Shown here piece after piece: positions 8,556-16,743 of a DNA stretch of 64,000 nt. The stretch's first letter is position 1; the number at the start of each line of letters is the position of its first letter. Below the pieces are notes generated by a model. The model searched no databases, was not told where the DNA came from, and saw only the letters and a program-made list of their open reading frames with translations. Both the position numbers and the translations under genes were made by a program. The DNA is from G963677325 sp963677325 (GTDB lineage Bacteria > Bacteroidota > Bacteroidia > Bacteroidales > Prolixibacteraceae): assembly GCA_963677325.2 (NCBI GenBank), contig CAXXGM010000002.1, forward strand, positions 186,001 to 250,000, given 5' to 3'.

Positions 8556-10334
8556 ATGGATCAGAAAAAGAAAAATTTAAATCATAATACTTTAGAAATG
8601 AACCGCAAACTATTAATCAGAGATCTTACCTTACGTGATGGACAGCAATCCCTCTTTGCTACCCGTATGAGCCAGGATCAAATTGAGCGGGTTTTACCTT
8701 TTTATAAAGAGGCTGGTTTTTATGCAATGGAAGTCTGGGGAGGAGCTGTTCCCGATTCCATTATGCGGTTTCTTGGTGAAGATCCGTGGTACCGCCTCGA
8801 AAGCATAAAGCAGGAAATCGGAGATATATCAAAGCTTACCGCGCTATCCCGCGGCAGAAATCTATTCGGGTATAATCCTTATCCCGAAGATGTTATTGAA
8901 GGATTCAACCGCAATGCAGTCCGTTCAGGGATAGGCATCATGCGTATTTTCGATTGTCTGAATGATGTGGATAATATGGTCTCCACCATTAAATACGTAA
9001 AGGAAAACGGAGGAATGGCCGATTGTGCAGTATGTTATACAGTAGATCCAAAATTTACCGCTTTACAAAAAGTAAAATCACTTCTCAAGGGCAAACGCCT
9101 ACCTTCCGAAATATTCAACATCGATTATTTTGTGGCCAAAGCCAAAGAAATGGAAGCTTTGGGAGCTGACATGATAACTGTTAAGGATATGGCAGGGCTG
9201 ATTACTCCTTCTGTATCGGGGAAATTAATACGTCAATTAAAAAAGGTAATTGAACTTCCAATCGATTTCCATACCCATTGTACCCCGGGTTATGGATTGG
9301 CCTCCGTGCTGACGGCCATGATCAACGGAGTCGACATTATCGATACCAATATCATAACTTTTGCAGGTGGTCCGGCTGCTCCTTCCTATGAAATCATAAG
9401 AATCTTTGCTGACAAACTGGGATTGGATACAGGGGTAAACCTGGAAGCGGTCATGAAAATTGATAAGGAACTCAGGATAATCAGGCAGGAATTGGCTGGC
9501 TATGATTCCTATAAGCAGTTCCCGATCGAGTTTGATTTTATCAATGAAAAACTCCCCGATTCTGTTGATAAGCTCTTTGATATTGCCATTGATCTGGCCA
9601 AAGCTGAGAAACAAAACGAATTGCTGGATGTAATTCATCGTATCGAGGAATACTTTAATTTCATTGCTCCCGATGAAGCTGTAAAGGCTGCTGAAATCCC
9701 GGGCGGGATGTACACCAACATGCTGGCCCAGCTGAAGCAATTGAAACTGGCGGATCTGCTTCCCAAAGTGCTGGAAACCGTTCCACTGGTTCGCATCGAC
9801 TGCGGGTGTCCCCCGTTGGTCACTCCTTCAAGCCAGATTGTCGGAGCTCAGGCTGTGAATTGTGTAATCGACGCACAGAATGAAAAACCCTTTTATACCA
9901 ATGTTTCCAATCAGTTTTTCAACCTTGTAAAAGGTTCTTACGGAAAGACTCCCATCGAAATAGATCCCGATTTCAGGGAAAAAATCTGTGGTATCCGCGA
10001 GGCTGTACCTTATGATACCAGCAATTACAAGAAACAGGAAAATCCGGTTATTCTGGAAAAATTCGGCGGTGTCAGGCTGGCGGAGAATGAAAAGGAAGAA
10101 TTATTAATTGAATTGTTCCCCAATGTGGCCCAGCCCTATCTTAAGGACAAAAAGGAACGGGAGATCATGGAAATCAGGGCTGAGATCACCCGCCAGAAAG
10201 CTCTTGAAGCAGAGGGAAAAAGAGCGAAATACCTTGGCATGACTCCCGAAGAAAAACAAGCCCGCCTTCTCAAAGGATTGGAAAATTATAACTGGGCCTC
10301 TGTTGAGAGCAATCCCAATCTGAAAGAAGAATAA
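8556..10334 (+). CDS. Carboxyltransferase subunit: pyruvate carboxylase subunit B / oxaloacetate decarboxylase alpha type
   Basis: A 592-residue protein with the HMGL-like TIM barrel (DLTLRDGQQS at residues 23-32, KDMAGL with the candidate carbamylated-lysine region mid-barrel, and the metal-binding FHTHCTPG) followed by the conserved PYC/OADA domain. It transfers CO2 between carboxybiotin and pyruvate/oxaloacetate. There is no biotinyl domain at the C-terminus, which ends in a charged helical tail, so a separate biotin carrier is needed; none is in this window. The ATG at 8598 (MNRKLL) is an alternative start. Whether it works as pyruvate carboxylase B or a sodium-pump decarboxylase alpha cannot be told here. 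Confidence 0.9.
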   Translation: MDQKKKNLNHNTLEMNRKLLIRDLTLRDGQQSLFATRMSQDQIERVLPFYKEAGFYAMEVWGGAVPDSIMRFLGEDPWYRLESIKQEIGDISKLTALSRGRNLFGYNPYPEDVIEGFNRNAVRSGIGIMRIFDCLNDVDNMVSTIKYVKENGGMADCAVCYTVDPKFTALQKVKSLLKGKRLPSEIFNIDYFVAKAKEMEALGADMITVKDMAGLITPSVSGKLIRQLKKVIELPIDFHTHCTPGYGLASVLTAMINGVDIIDTNIITFAGGPAAPSYEIIRIFADKLGLDTGVNLEAVMKIDKELRIIRQELAGYDSYKQFPIEFDFINEKLPDSVDKLFDIAIDLAKAEKQNELLDVIHRIEEYFNFIAPDEAVKAAEIPGGMYTNMLAQLKQLKLADLLPKVLETVPLVRIDCGCPPLVTPSSQIVGAQAVNCVIDAQNEKPFYTNVSNQFFNLVKGSYGKTPIEIDPDFREKICGIREAVPYDTSNYKKQENPVILEKFGGVRLAENEKEELLIELFPNVAQPYLKDKKEREIMEIRAEITRQKALEAEGKRAKYLGMTPEEKQARLLKGLENYNWASVESNPNLKEE

Positions 10335-10345
10335 TACCCCCTGTT

Positions 10346-10380
10346 TTTGTAGAGACAAGACATTGCCTTGTCTCTACAAA
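10346..10380. repeat. Perfect 14-bp inverted repeat (GTAGAGACAAG type)
   Basis: TTTGTAGAGACAAG at 10346-10359 is followed by a 7-base loop and its exact complement to 10380. It begins 11 bp after the pycB stop. It has no trailing T-run on the plus strand, so it is more likely a dispersed GTAGAGAC..GTCTCTAC-type repeat than a strong intrinsic terminator, though it could protect the mRNA 3' end. Past it, 10381-10658 holds no convincing gene. Confidence 0.75.
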
Positions 10381-10658
10381 CCAAAATATTGATTGGTCGA
10401 GCAAAGCTTCCTTTCTTTCGATTTAAAATAAAGGGAAACACCATTTACAGGATCGGGATTTTCCGGCAGCTGAATAACGGCCGGTTCCTGTTTGCGGATG
10501 GCTCCCGTTGGCACGGGACCTGCAAAAGTCAGATCGGCGGCCGAAATCATGACCAGTTCATACTTACTTTTCTAAGCCATACTCTTAAAAAGGAAGGTTT
10601 TTAAGAAATTTCAATTAACCAGCATATTTGTAAACTATTTGGACACTCTTTACTATTG

Positions 10659-11231
10659 ATGAACAATACAACTTGTACAGATCAAATCTTCAGCAAGATT
10701 AATTATGCCGGGAAAGAGATAAATTTCAAGGAGTTTGACTCCTGTCAATTTGATGAATGTAAATTTACTGGTGGGAATCTATCCGGTAAAATATTTATTG
10801 ATTGCAAGTTCATAGATTGTGATTTAAGCTCAGTAAAATTTATCAATGCTGAATTAAAAAATGTCAGCTTCACCGGTTGTAAATTGATGGGTACGGATTT
10901 TTCTGAATGTAAAGATTTTCTATTGTCTTTCAGCTTTGAGAAGTGCATGATGGATTATTCAACTTTCTATGAAAAGAAAATTCAAAAGACTGTATTTAAG
11001 GAATGTTCAATGAGAGAAGTTGATTTTTCCTTCTCTGACTTAACAGGATCAAGTTTTTTTGAATGTGATTTATTCCGGGGCCTATTTCATCATTCAAATT
11101 TAACCGGCGTAGATTTCCGTTCTGCTGTTAATTATTTTTTCGATCTTGAATTAAACAAAGTGAAAAAGGCAAGGTTTTCATCATCCGGAGCCATTAAATT
11201 ATTAGACAAATACGGGATTATTGTGGACTAG
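10659..11231 (+). CDS. Pentapeptide-repeat protein (Qnr/McbG-like)
   Basis: 190 residues built of A(D/N/E)LxX-type pentapeptides, read as runs such as FDECKFTGGNLSGKIF and DLTGSSFFECDLF, which fold into a right-handed quadrilateral beta-helix. The C-terminal cap, KARFSSSGAIKLLDKYGIIV, resembles the end of Qnr-type DNA-mimic proteins that protect gyrase from quinolones or toxins. That function is inferred from the family only. ATG at 10659 is preceded by an in-frame TTG. It is convergent with exbD. Confidence 0.85.
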   Translation: MNNTTCTDQIFSKINYAGKEINFKEFDSCQFDECKFTGGNLSGKIFIDCKFIDCDLSSVKFINAELKNVSFTGCKLMGTDFSECKDFLLSFSFEKCMMDYSTFYEKKIQKTVFKECSMREVDFSFSDLTGSSFFECDLFRGLFHHSNLTGVDFRSAVNYFFDLELNKVKKARFSSSGAIKLLDKYGIIVD

Positions 11232-11262
11232 CTTCCAGGGCTTTCTTAAAAGGAAATAAGAG

Positions 11263-11664
11263 TCAAGCAGATTTTTTCTGTGTAGCCAGAATCATTTTGA
11301 TCTGAAGTTTGTTGCCTATTTCCAGCACTTCTACAAGATCCTGAACGGTAAGAGAATTATCTGTCCGAAGGACAATGGTAACATCAGCTATATTTTTCTT
11401 GATTTTAGCCAGTTCCCCTTCCAGTTGGGTAAAAGCAACCATTTTTTTGTCGATAAAATACTCCTTGTCTTTGGTTATGGACAATGTGATCTGCTTCTTA
11501 TCAAGTGTTTGAGTGGAAGTTGCTTTTGGCAATAAAAGTTTGATGACATTCGGATTGGCAAAGGTAGCCACCAGAAGGAAGAACAACAGGAGAAAAAACA
11601 TGATATCATTCAGCGAGCCTGTTGCAACTTCCGGTTTAAATCCAAGACGCTGTTTGAGTTTCAT
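11263..11664 (-). CDS. exbD: ExbD/TolR-type biopolymer transport protein
   Basis: A 133-residue protein with a short cytoplasmic N-terminus, one membrane helix carrying the proton-relaying Asp in GSLNDIMFFLLLFFL (about residues 16-30) and a periplasmic domain ending in a TolR/ExbD fold. It uses the proton gradient with ExbB to drive TonB- or Tol-type work at the outer membrane. Its start overlaps the exbB stop by 4 bp, so the two are translationally coupled. No tonB follows. Confidence 0.9.
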   Translation of the reverse strand: MKLKQRLGFKPEVATGSLNDIMFFLLLFFLLVATFANPNVIKLLLPKATSTQTLDKKQITLSITKDKEYFIDKKMVAFTQLEGELAKIKKNIADVTIVLRTDNSLTVQDLVEVLEIGNKLQIKMILATQKKSA

Positions 11665-12341
11665 TCCCTGGTACTTTGAATGATATTCGTAAATTCGAAA
11701 GCTTCCAGTTCGATCCTTGACATGTATTTATCAATCATGATGCTTAACAGGTGATAACCGGTATAAGCGACCACCCCTACGATAAGACCTGTACCGCTTG
11801 AGATCATCTTTTCATACAGACCTCCCGAGATGATACCGATGCTGATATTATCGGCAAGAGAGATATTGTAGAAAATCTTGATCACACCGGCAATGGTGCC
11901 AATGAATCCGAGCATGGGAGCAATTCCTGCAAATAAACCAAGATAATGAAGGTTATTGTTCATCTTGCTTAATTCAATCTGGGTGGCGCTTTCAATGGTT
12001 CCTTCAATATCTTTGATCGGCCGTCCTATGCTTTGAGCAGCATGATAAAAAATATTGCAATAGGAGCTTTGTCCCTTTTTCAGCTGAGATAACGCCTGGG
12101 AGATATTTCCCTGCTGCAGGGAGCTTTTAAATCCCCTTATGACATTCTCTTCCGGCTGGGTCAGTCTCTTTATTTCAAAATATTTGAGAACGATAATATA
12201 GATGGAAAGAATGGATATCAGAATAATAGGAACTAAAACCCAGCCTCCTTTTACAAGTAATTCCATCATCGACATCTCAGGGGAAAGAGTTTTTTGCGCA
12301 ATCTGGACAGGAACGTTAACCTGGAGTAATGAAGAAATCAT
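11661..12341 (-). CDS. exbB: ExbB/TolQ/MotA-family proton channel protein
   Basis: A 226-residue membrane protein with a first helix around residues 30-50, a long cytoplasmic loop, and two C-terminal helices with the conserved APMLGFIGTIAGVIKIF and SGTGLIVGVVAYTGYH stretches that line the proton path. It forms the pentameric motor around ExbD. It is downstream of two tatA genes and upstream of exbD in what looks like one operon. Confidence 0.9.
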   Translation of the reverse strand: MISSLLQVNVPVQIAQKTLSPEMSMMELLVKGGWVLVPIILISILSIYIIVLKYFEIKRLTQPEENVIRGFKSSLQQGNISQALSQLKKGQSSYCNIFYHAAQSIGRPIKDIEGTIESATQIELSKMNNNLHYLGLFAGIAPMLGFIGTIAGVIKIFYNISLADNISIGIISGGLYEKMISSGTGLIVGVVAYTGYHLLSIMIDKYMSRIELEAFEFTNIIQSTRE

Positions 12342-12409
12342 TCCAAATGAGTTTATTTGGTGATAATAAATTAAACAAATATAAAACAGAAAAAGCAGTA
12401 AACGTTTGC

Positions 12410-12676
12410 TTATGCTTTAATTTCAGCAGTTGAATCTTTTATTTCAGTAGCTGAAACTTCTTTTGGTTCTTCTTTTTGGCCTTCGGGAGCAGTTTCGTCT
12501 TCCTTCATCGCCTTTTTGAATTCCTTCATACCTTTTCCGATTCCTCCCATAAATTCAGGAATCTTTTTACCGCCAAACAATAAAACCAACGCAATAACAA
12601 CGACAATGATATGCTCACCTGAAATTGCAAGGAGAGGATTACCAAAGAAAAGCGTTGAAATGATGTATAAATTCAT
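12410..12676 (-). CDS. tatA: TatA-type twin-arginine translocase protein
   Basis: 88 residues: N-terminal helix (HIIVVVIALVLLFGGKKIP), FGGKK hinge, amphipathic helix PEFMGGIGKGMKEFKKAMKE and an acidic Ala/Glu/Lys tail. This is canonical TatA, which forms the variable pore with TatC for folded-protein export. It is 14 bp downstream of a second tatA with an almost identical amphipathic helix, so the pair arose by tandem duplication. Confidence 0.9.
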   Translation of the reverse strand: MNLYIISTLFFGNPLLAISGEHIIVVVIALVLLFGGKKIPEFMGGIGKGMKEFKKAMKEDETAPEGQKEEPKEVSATEIKDSTAEIKA

Positions 12677-12690
12677 ATTTAAAAATTTGA

Positions 12691-12882
12691 TTATTCTTTT
12701 ACTTCCTTTTTAGGATCAGCAGATTCGTCTTCCTTCATGCTTTTTTTAAATTCTTTCATCCCTTTACCTATTCCTCCCATTAATTCAGGAATCTTTTTAC
12801 CGCCGAATAGAAGCAACAAAGCTAAACCAAGAATCAGGAAATGCCCTCCTGAGAATAAAGTAGCAATGGTTAAAATATTCAT
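12691..12882 (-). CDS. tatA: TatA-type twin-arginine translocase protein (upstream tandem copy)
   Basis: 63 residues with the same helix-hinge-helix order (GHFLILGLALLLLFGGKKIP, then ELMGGIGKGMKEFKKSMKED) and a very short tail. First gene of the tatA-tatA-exbB-exbD set. Its promoter is clear directly upstream. It lacks the Ala-rich tail of the neighbouring copy. No tatC is found in the window. Confidence 0.9.
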   Translation of the reverse strand: MNILTIATLFSGGHFLILGLALLLLFGGKKIPELMGGIGKGMKEFKKSMKEDESADPKKEVKE

Positions 12883-12905
12883 TTTGCTCTAATTAAATTT
12901 CGGAG

Positions 12906-12934
12906 CAAATATACAAATGTTTTCATCCCTCCAA
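12906..12934 (-). promoter_or_regulatory. Promoter of the tatA-tatA-exbB-exbD set
   Basis: On the minus strand TTG (12934-12932), an 18-bp spacer and TATATTTG (12913-12906) match the Bacteroidota -33/-7 pattern very well, 24 bp before the ATG at 12882. This is the best-formed promoter in the window. Confidence 0.7.
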
Positions 12935-13095
12935 TAAATTTTTAATTATTTTAAGATTTACAGCAATATTTTATTAACCTTCTATTAAACTCAATTGTTA
13001 TACATTATTTCTATTGAATATTCTCTATTTGAAAAGGCCTTTTTGCAACCTCAGACTTTGTTTTCCCGTATTCATTAAAATTCACGGGAGACCAC

Positions 13096-13569
13096 ATGAC
13101 GACGGATTTGCACCATTTCATGCCGAATACACGAAATGAGAAAGACATGAAAGTAATTGGAGAGAAAAGAATCTCAACCGTATTTTATAAAAAAGGAAAC
13201 AGAACAAACCCATATCAACAAATAATTGAAGAGATGAGCAGAATACACAACACAAGCGATGATGGATTTAGGGCTTTTTACGGGGACCCTTTCGATGATC
13301 GGACCGATCTGATCCATTCAAAGCTTCGGTACCTTGAGACAGATGGTGAGGATTTTGAGGCTGGAGACGAGGAAGATGAGGAATTTTCTGAAACAGATGG
13401 TGAAGATTTCGGCGAGGAGGAAGACGAAGATTTTGATAAAGAGGATGAGAAAATTGAGGAGGATGACCTTGAGGAATATGAGGTAGAGGAGGAAGAGAAA
13501 GACGAAGATTTTGATGACTATGACGAAGAAGATGAAGAAGAAGATGAGGAGGAGGAAGATGACGAGTAA
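13096..13569 (+). CDS. Acidic low-complexity protein, unknown
   Basis: 157 residues. The N-terminal ~85 residues are ordinary sequence (with KRISTVFYKKGNRTNPYQQI around 24-43); the last ~70 are almost only Asp, Glu and a few aromatic residues, including two copies of ETDGEDF at about residues 83 and 97. No family is recognised. The start ATG at 13096 has a GGGAG 6 bases upstream, which is rare in this genome; ATG at 13147 is an alternative. The acidic tail suggests metal (Ca2+) or basic-protein binding or solubility, but this is a guess. The gene stands alone between two intergenic regions. Confidence 0.55.
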   Translation: MTTDLHHFMPNTRNEKDMKVIGEKRISTVFYKKGNRTNPYQQIIEEMSRIHNTSDDGFRAFYGDPFDDRTDLIHSKLRYLETDGEDFEAGDEEDEEFSETDGEDFGEEEDEDFDKEDEKIEEDDLEEYEVEEEEKDEDFDDYDEEDEEEDEEEEDDE

Positions 13570-13729
13570 AAGTATGAATAGGATAACTGATTTATTAATT
13601 ATTTGAATTAGCTATGACTTTCTTGATCACGCACCTCTAAAATCCCTTCTTCTTTCAATGCTTAAAACCTTTTCCATTTTTCATTGACCAACCTTTGGAC
13701 AGATTTATTCCACACTAATCAAAGAATAT

Positions 13730-13988
13730 TAACCTGAGTTCGATCTAAGAAATAAATAAAGGAACGCTTGGTTATTTGCTTTCGAATTTTGTTTTTGTAA
13801 CCTAATAAGGATCGAAAACACCTAAGTAGCTGATTGAAATCCCTTGACATCTAACCTAATTACCTAATTTTATTTCTCAATTTATTAAACCAAATTAGGT
13901 AATTAGGTAAAATAAGGGGGTATTCCATCAGCTACTTAGGTGTTTTCGACAGATTAGGTTATCCATTACTTAGGTCGAACTCAGGTTA
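13730..13988. mobile_element. MITE-like palindromic element, copy 1 (259 bp)
   Basis: Non-coding element with 20-bp terminal inverted repeats: TAACCTGAGTTCGATCTAAG at the left and the complement of TAACCTGAGTTCGACCTAAG at the right (19/20). Inside are further arms (AACCTAAT..GTCGAAAACACCT and ACCTAATTACCTAA with their complements). The host sequence ATT flanks both ends if the element is taken from AACC to GGTT, a possible 3-bp target duplication. A nearly identical copy is at 24187-24440 and a diverged inverted one at 36191-36354. Nothing else is seen in the 13570-14031 gap. Confidence 0.85.
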
Positions 13989-14031
13989 TTAGGATTAGTA
14001 CCGCGAAAGAATTATCCTTGCAAAGGACCTG

Positions 14032-16575
14032 TTAATCTTCCCTCAGAATTTGAACAGGACCTAAAAGACCTGAAGGAGTCAAATTTGAGTCTTTGTTAAA
14101 GTAATTATAGGTAAGAAAGCAATATCTACCGTTGGAAGGTCTCTGCTGATCTTTCAGAAACCATTCCGGGAACTGCTTTAGATAACGAAAATTTCCGTAC
14201 CCAAAATCAGCAGTAATCCATTCACAATCGTCAGGTTCCTGTTCGTCGCCTATTAATCTGTTAGCCCAAACATTGGTAATTTCGATCTCGATCTTATTGT
14301 TGGCGGGCTTTAAAGACCTATATGGTATTTCGGTCCTCCAGGGTGCACACCATACTACTCCTAAATCCATCCCGTTTAGTTTAATCCTTGCAATATGGTT
14401 AACGGTGCCAAGATCTACAAACAATGGCTTCTTTGAGATACTGTTATCGTAATTGAAAATTTTCGTGTATGTTGCTGTCCCGCTGTAATATTTAATTCCC
14501 TTAATATTGTTCTTCGTCCAATCAGTTAATTGGGTAAACTTTACCGGGTTTTCAGGGCCACCCCATTTAGTATCAAACGTAACGGTCCAATCCTGTGAGA
14601 TATCCATTACAGACGAGTAAGTCGGAAAATTTGACAAGGATTTACTTGCCATTGCGCCTTTATTGGGCTTTCTGAAGACAATGAAAAAACTTTGCGAAGG
14701 CTCAAATTTCAATGGAATAACTATTTTATTGCCTTCTATTGAGTATATTGATAAATCATGGATTTTGGCTGTAACCGGATCCCATAATTCAGGTTTCTTG
14801 CCAGTGTAAGTGAAAGAGCATGAAGCTTCACCAGCCTTAAGAGCAGTGTTTGCAACAAAAAACAGATCTGTTTCTCCTGATTTTCTTTGAATAAACTTAA
14901 TGTCAGCACCTTCGCTGCTCGACAGTACTTTCAAATCATTTTTATTTTCAACTACTTTTCCCCATTGTAAAAGGGCCTGGCAACGCTGCCAGTACGTAAA
15001 CATTGCTTTCGCGGGTTTCCACCAGGTTTGTGTCCGATCAAAATGTGAGCCCCATTGACCCATGGTAACTCCAGGCTTGTACTTATCGTCAAAAGGCTGT
15101 TGCGTAAGGCGGTGCAATACAAATTTGTTTATACCGTCACAAAACGCGATATCACCGAGAGATTTGAACCAATAGGGTGTTTCATTCCATTGGCTAACTT
15201 GTGGCTGGCCAGAAAAGGCTTCTGATTCGATGATATTTTGGCCGGTTTTAAGCGCTGCATCCTTTGTGGATTTAACCCATGATTCAAAATAGGGTCTGTT
15301 GGAAGTCCAGAATTCAGTCATGACACGATCAACCATAGGCATAATCTCTTCTGGCCGCCACGGGCCTCTGTAGGGTTCACACGAAAACTTCAGATTGGCC
15401 TCATGCAGTTTTTTTTGAATAGTCGTAAAATAAACTTCTTTATACAGATCTTTGATCGTATTATCGAAGTCTTGATTAAATTTTTTTGTTTCCTCAGCAC
15501 CGATTACCACCCTGTTGAAAAAAGTCAACAGATACGGTGTCAGATCATAGCCTCTTCTTTTTTGAAATTCCTCCTTCATCCGTGGGGTCCAGTTTGATAC
15601 GCCCGCTTCATAGCTGTCAAAATGGAAATTGGAGAAGGTGGTGCCGACCAAACTACCCAGATGTTTTTTTGCCTCACCGATGATGTAATCCATATGAAAC
15701 GCAATAGCATCAGGATTCATCTTATCACATTCAAATCCCCGTGCTTTCCACTGTGTCGGATAAATCAAGGAGCCTCTGGTCGTATGGCCTATCCGGTAAA
15801 TTTTCCATTCCCCTGCGGGAAAATTGCATTCAACTTTTCCTTCGGAGGTCATTTTATCCGATAGAATGATTATTTTCTCTTTTGAGATGATTCCATTTGC
15901 AGGAACGGCCATCACAGCAATATCACGATAGTATGTTTTACGTTCCGGGATTAACGGCTTTTCCAATATTCCAGTTTCGGGGTTATGCACCGGTCCGAGC
16001 ATCACCGCATGTAAATCGACCTCAGGTTTCGGGAGAGTGACCCACACATGCTGTCCTCCGTAAAGAATCGTTTCCGATCGACATAGCTCTTGCATGGAAT
16101 ATTCGACAGGAATCCATTTGCCGCCACTGGTTTCGGAACCCGGGCAGTTAAACAGCCCTAAATCCAGCCCCAATCGTTTAGATTCCTCAGCAGCATACCT
16201 GACTAACTCCCACCAGGGTTCTGTCCATGCAATCTTTTCTCCCTGAAATGAATTCAGCAGATCGTATGCATATACCGTACTCATATCGCCCAAACTGAAC
16301 ATGGTAGTACCACCAAAGCCAGCTTCCTTTAGTGCTTCCAGATCCTTTCTGATCCCTTCTTTACTAATGCTGTTACCCATCCACATCCACATAACTGTTG
16401 GTTTTGCTGATTGAGGAGGAGATAGAAATACTTTTTCAGGATCTGTTGATTTTTGCTCTGGTTTAGCTTTCGTTTCACGTACTTGAGCAGAATGTAAAAA
16501 CCCTGAAAAGAAAATTAAACCAAGGAATAAGCATGATTTGATTACGAATGAGTTGTTATAATTTTTAACTATCAT
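14032..16575 (-). CDS. Secreted glycoside hydrolase, GH106-like (alpha-L-rhamnosidase type)
   Basis: 847 residues with a signal sequence (hydrophobic stretch 15-29). The first ~600 residues form the GH106-type catalytic region: MWMWMGNSISKEGIRKDLEALK at about 61-82, LGLFNCPGSETSGGKWI, FHFDSYEAGVSNWTP, IIESEAFSGQPQVSQWNETP and GINKFVLHRLTQQPF. The last ~180 residues are a jelly-roll with YSGTATYTKIF and the sugar-binding-like NGMDLGVVWCAPWRTEIP. Known family members cleave terminal alpha-L-rhamnose from pectic or microbial glycans. It is shorter than the usual ~1100-residue enzymes. There is no SusC/SusD pair or regulator beside it, so it is outside a typical polysaccharide locus. Confidence 0.82.
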   Translation of the reverse strand: MIVKNYNNSFVIKSCLFLGLIFFSGFLHSAQVRETKAKPEQKSTDPEKVFLSPPQSAKPTVMWMWMGNSISKEGIRKDLEALKEAGFGGTTMFSLGDMSTVYAYDLLNSFQGEKIAWTEPWWELVRYAAEESKRLGLDLGLFNCPGSETSGGKWIPVEYSMQELCRSETILYGGQHVWVTLPKPEVDLHAVMLGPVHNPETGILEKPLIPERKTYYRDIAVMAVPANGIISKEKIIILSDKMTSEGKVECNFPAGEWKIYRIGHTTRGSLIYPTQWKARGFECDKMNPDAIAFHMDYIIGEAKKHLGSLVGTTFSNFHFDSYEAGVSNWTPRMKEEFQKRRGYDLTPYLLTFFNRVVIGAEETKKFNQDFDNTIKDLYKEVYFTTIQKKLHEANLKFSCEPYRGPWRPEEIMPMVDRVMTEFWTSNRPYFESWVKSTKDAALKTGQNIIESEAFSGQPQVSQWNETPYWFKSLGDIAFCDGINKFVLHRLTQQPFDDKYKPGVTMGQWGSHFDRTQTWWKPAKAMFTYWQRCQALLQWGKVVENKNDLKVLSSSEGADIKFIQRKSGETDLFFVANTALKAGEASCSFTYTGKKPELWDPVTAKIHDLSIYSIEGNKIVIPLKFEPSQSFFIVFRKPNKGAMASKSLSNFPTYSSVMDISQDWTVTFDTKWGGPENPVKFTQLTDWTKNNIKGIKYYSGTATYTKIFNYDNSISKKPLFVDLGTVNHIARIKLNGMDLGVVWCAPWRTEIPYRSLKPANNKIEIEITNVWANRLIGDEQEPDDCEWITADFGYGNFRYLKQFPEWFLKDQQRPSNGRYCFLTYNYFNKDSNLTPSGLLGPVQILRED

Positions 16576-16743
16576 AGGTATGTTTTTTTAAATAAGCGCC
16601 TGAATCTTATTATAATGATATTGCTAACCTACTCAATTAGAATCATAATGCATGTCTCCAAAACACATAAACACCAATGTTGAGAGTAAAAATAGCATTT
16701 AATTCCCAATGCATAATCTATTTACAATCTTAACCTATATTCC

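Noticed and set aside
10346..10380. Intrinsic terminator of pycB
   Set aside because: The hairpin is strong but lacks a downstream T-run on the plus strand; kept as a repeat rather than a terminator.
10368..10604. Plus-strand ORF of 78 codons after pycB, and a 58-codon minus ORF at 10374-10550
   Set aside because: The plus ORF overlaps the inverted repeat and matches nothing. The minus ORF (beginning MISAADLTFAGPVPTG) looks somewhat protein-like but has no flanking gene or known family; at best a decayed fragment.
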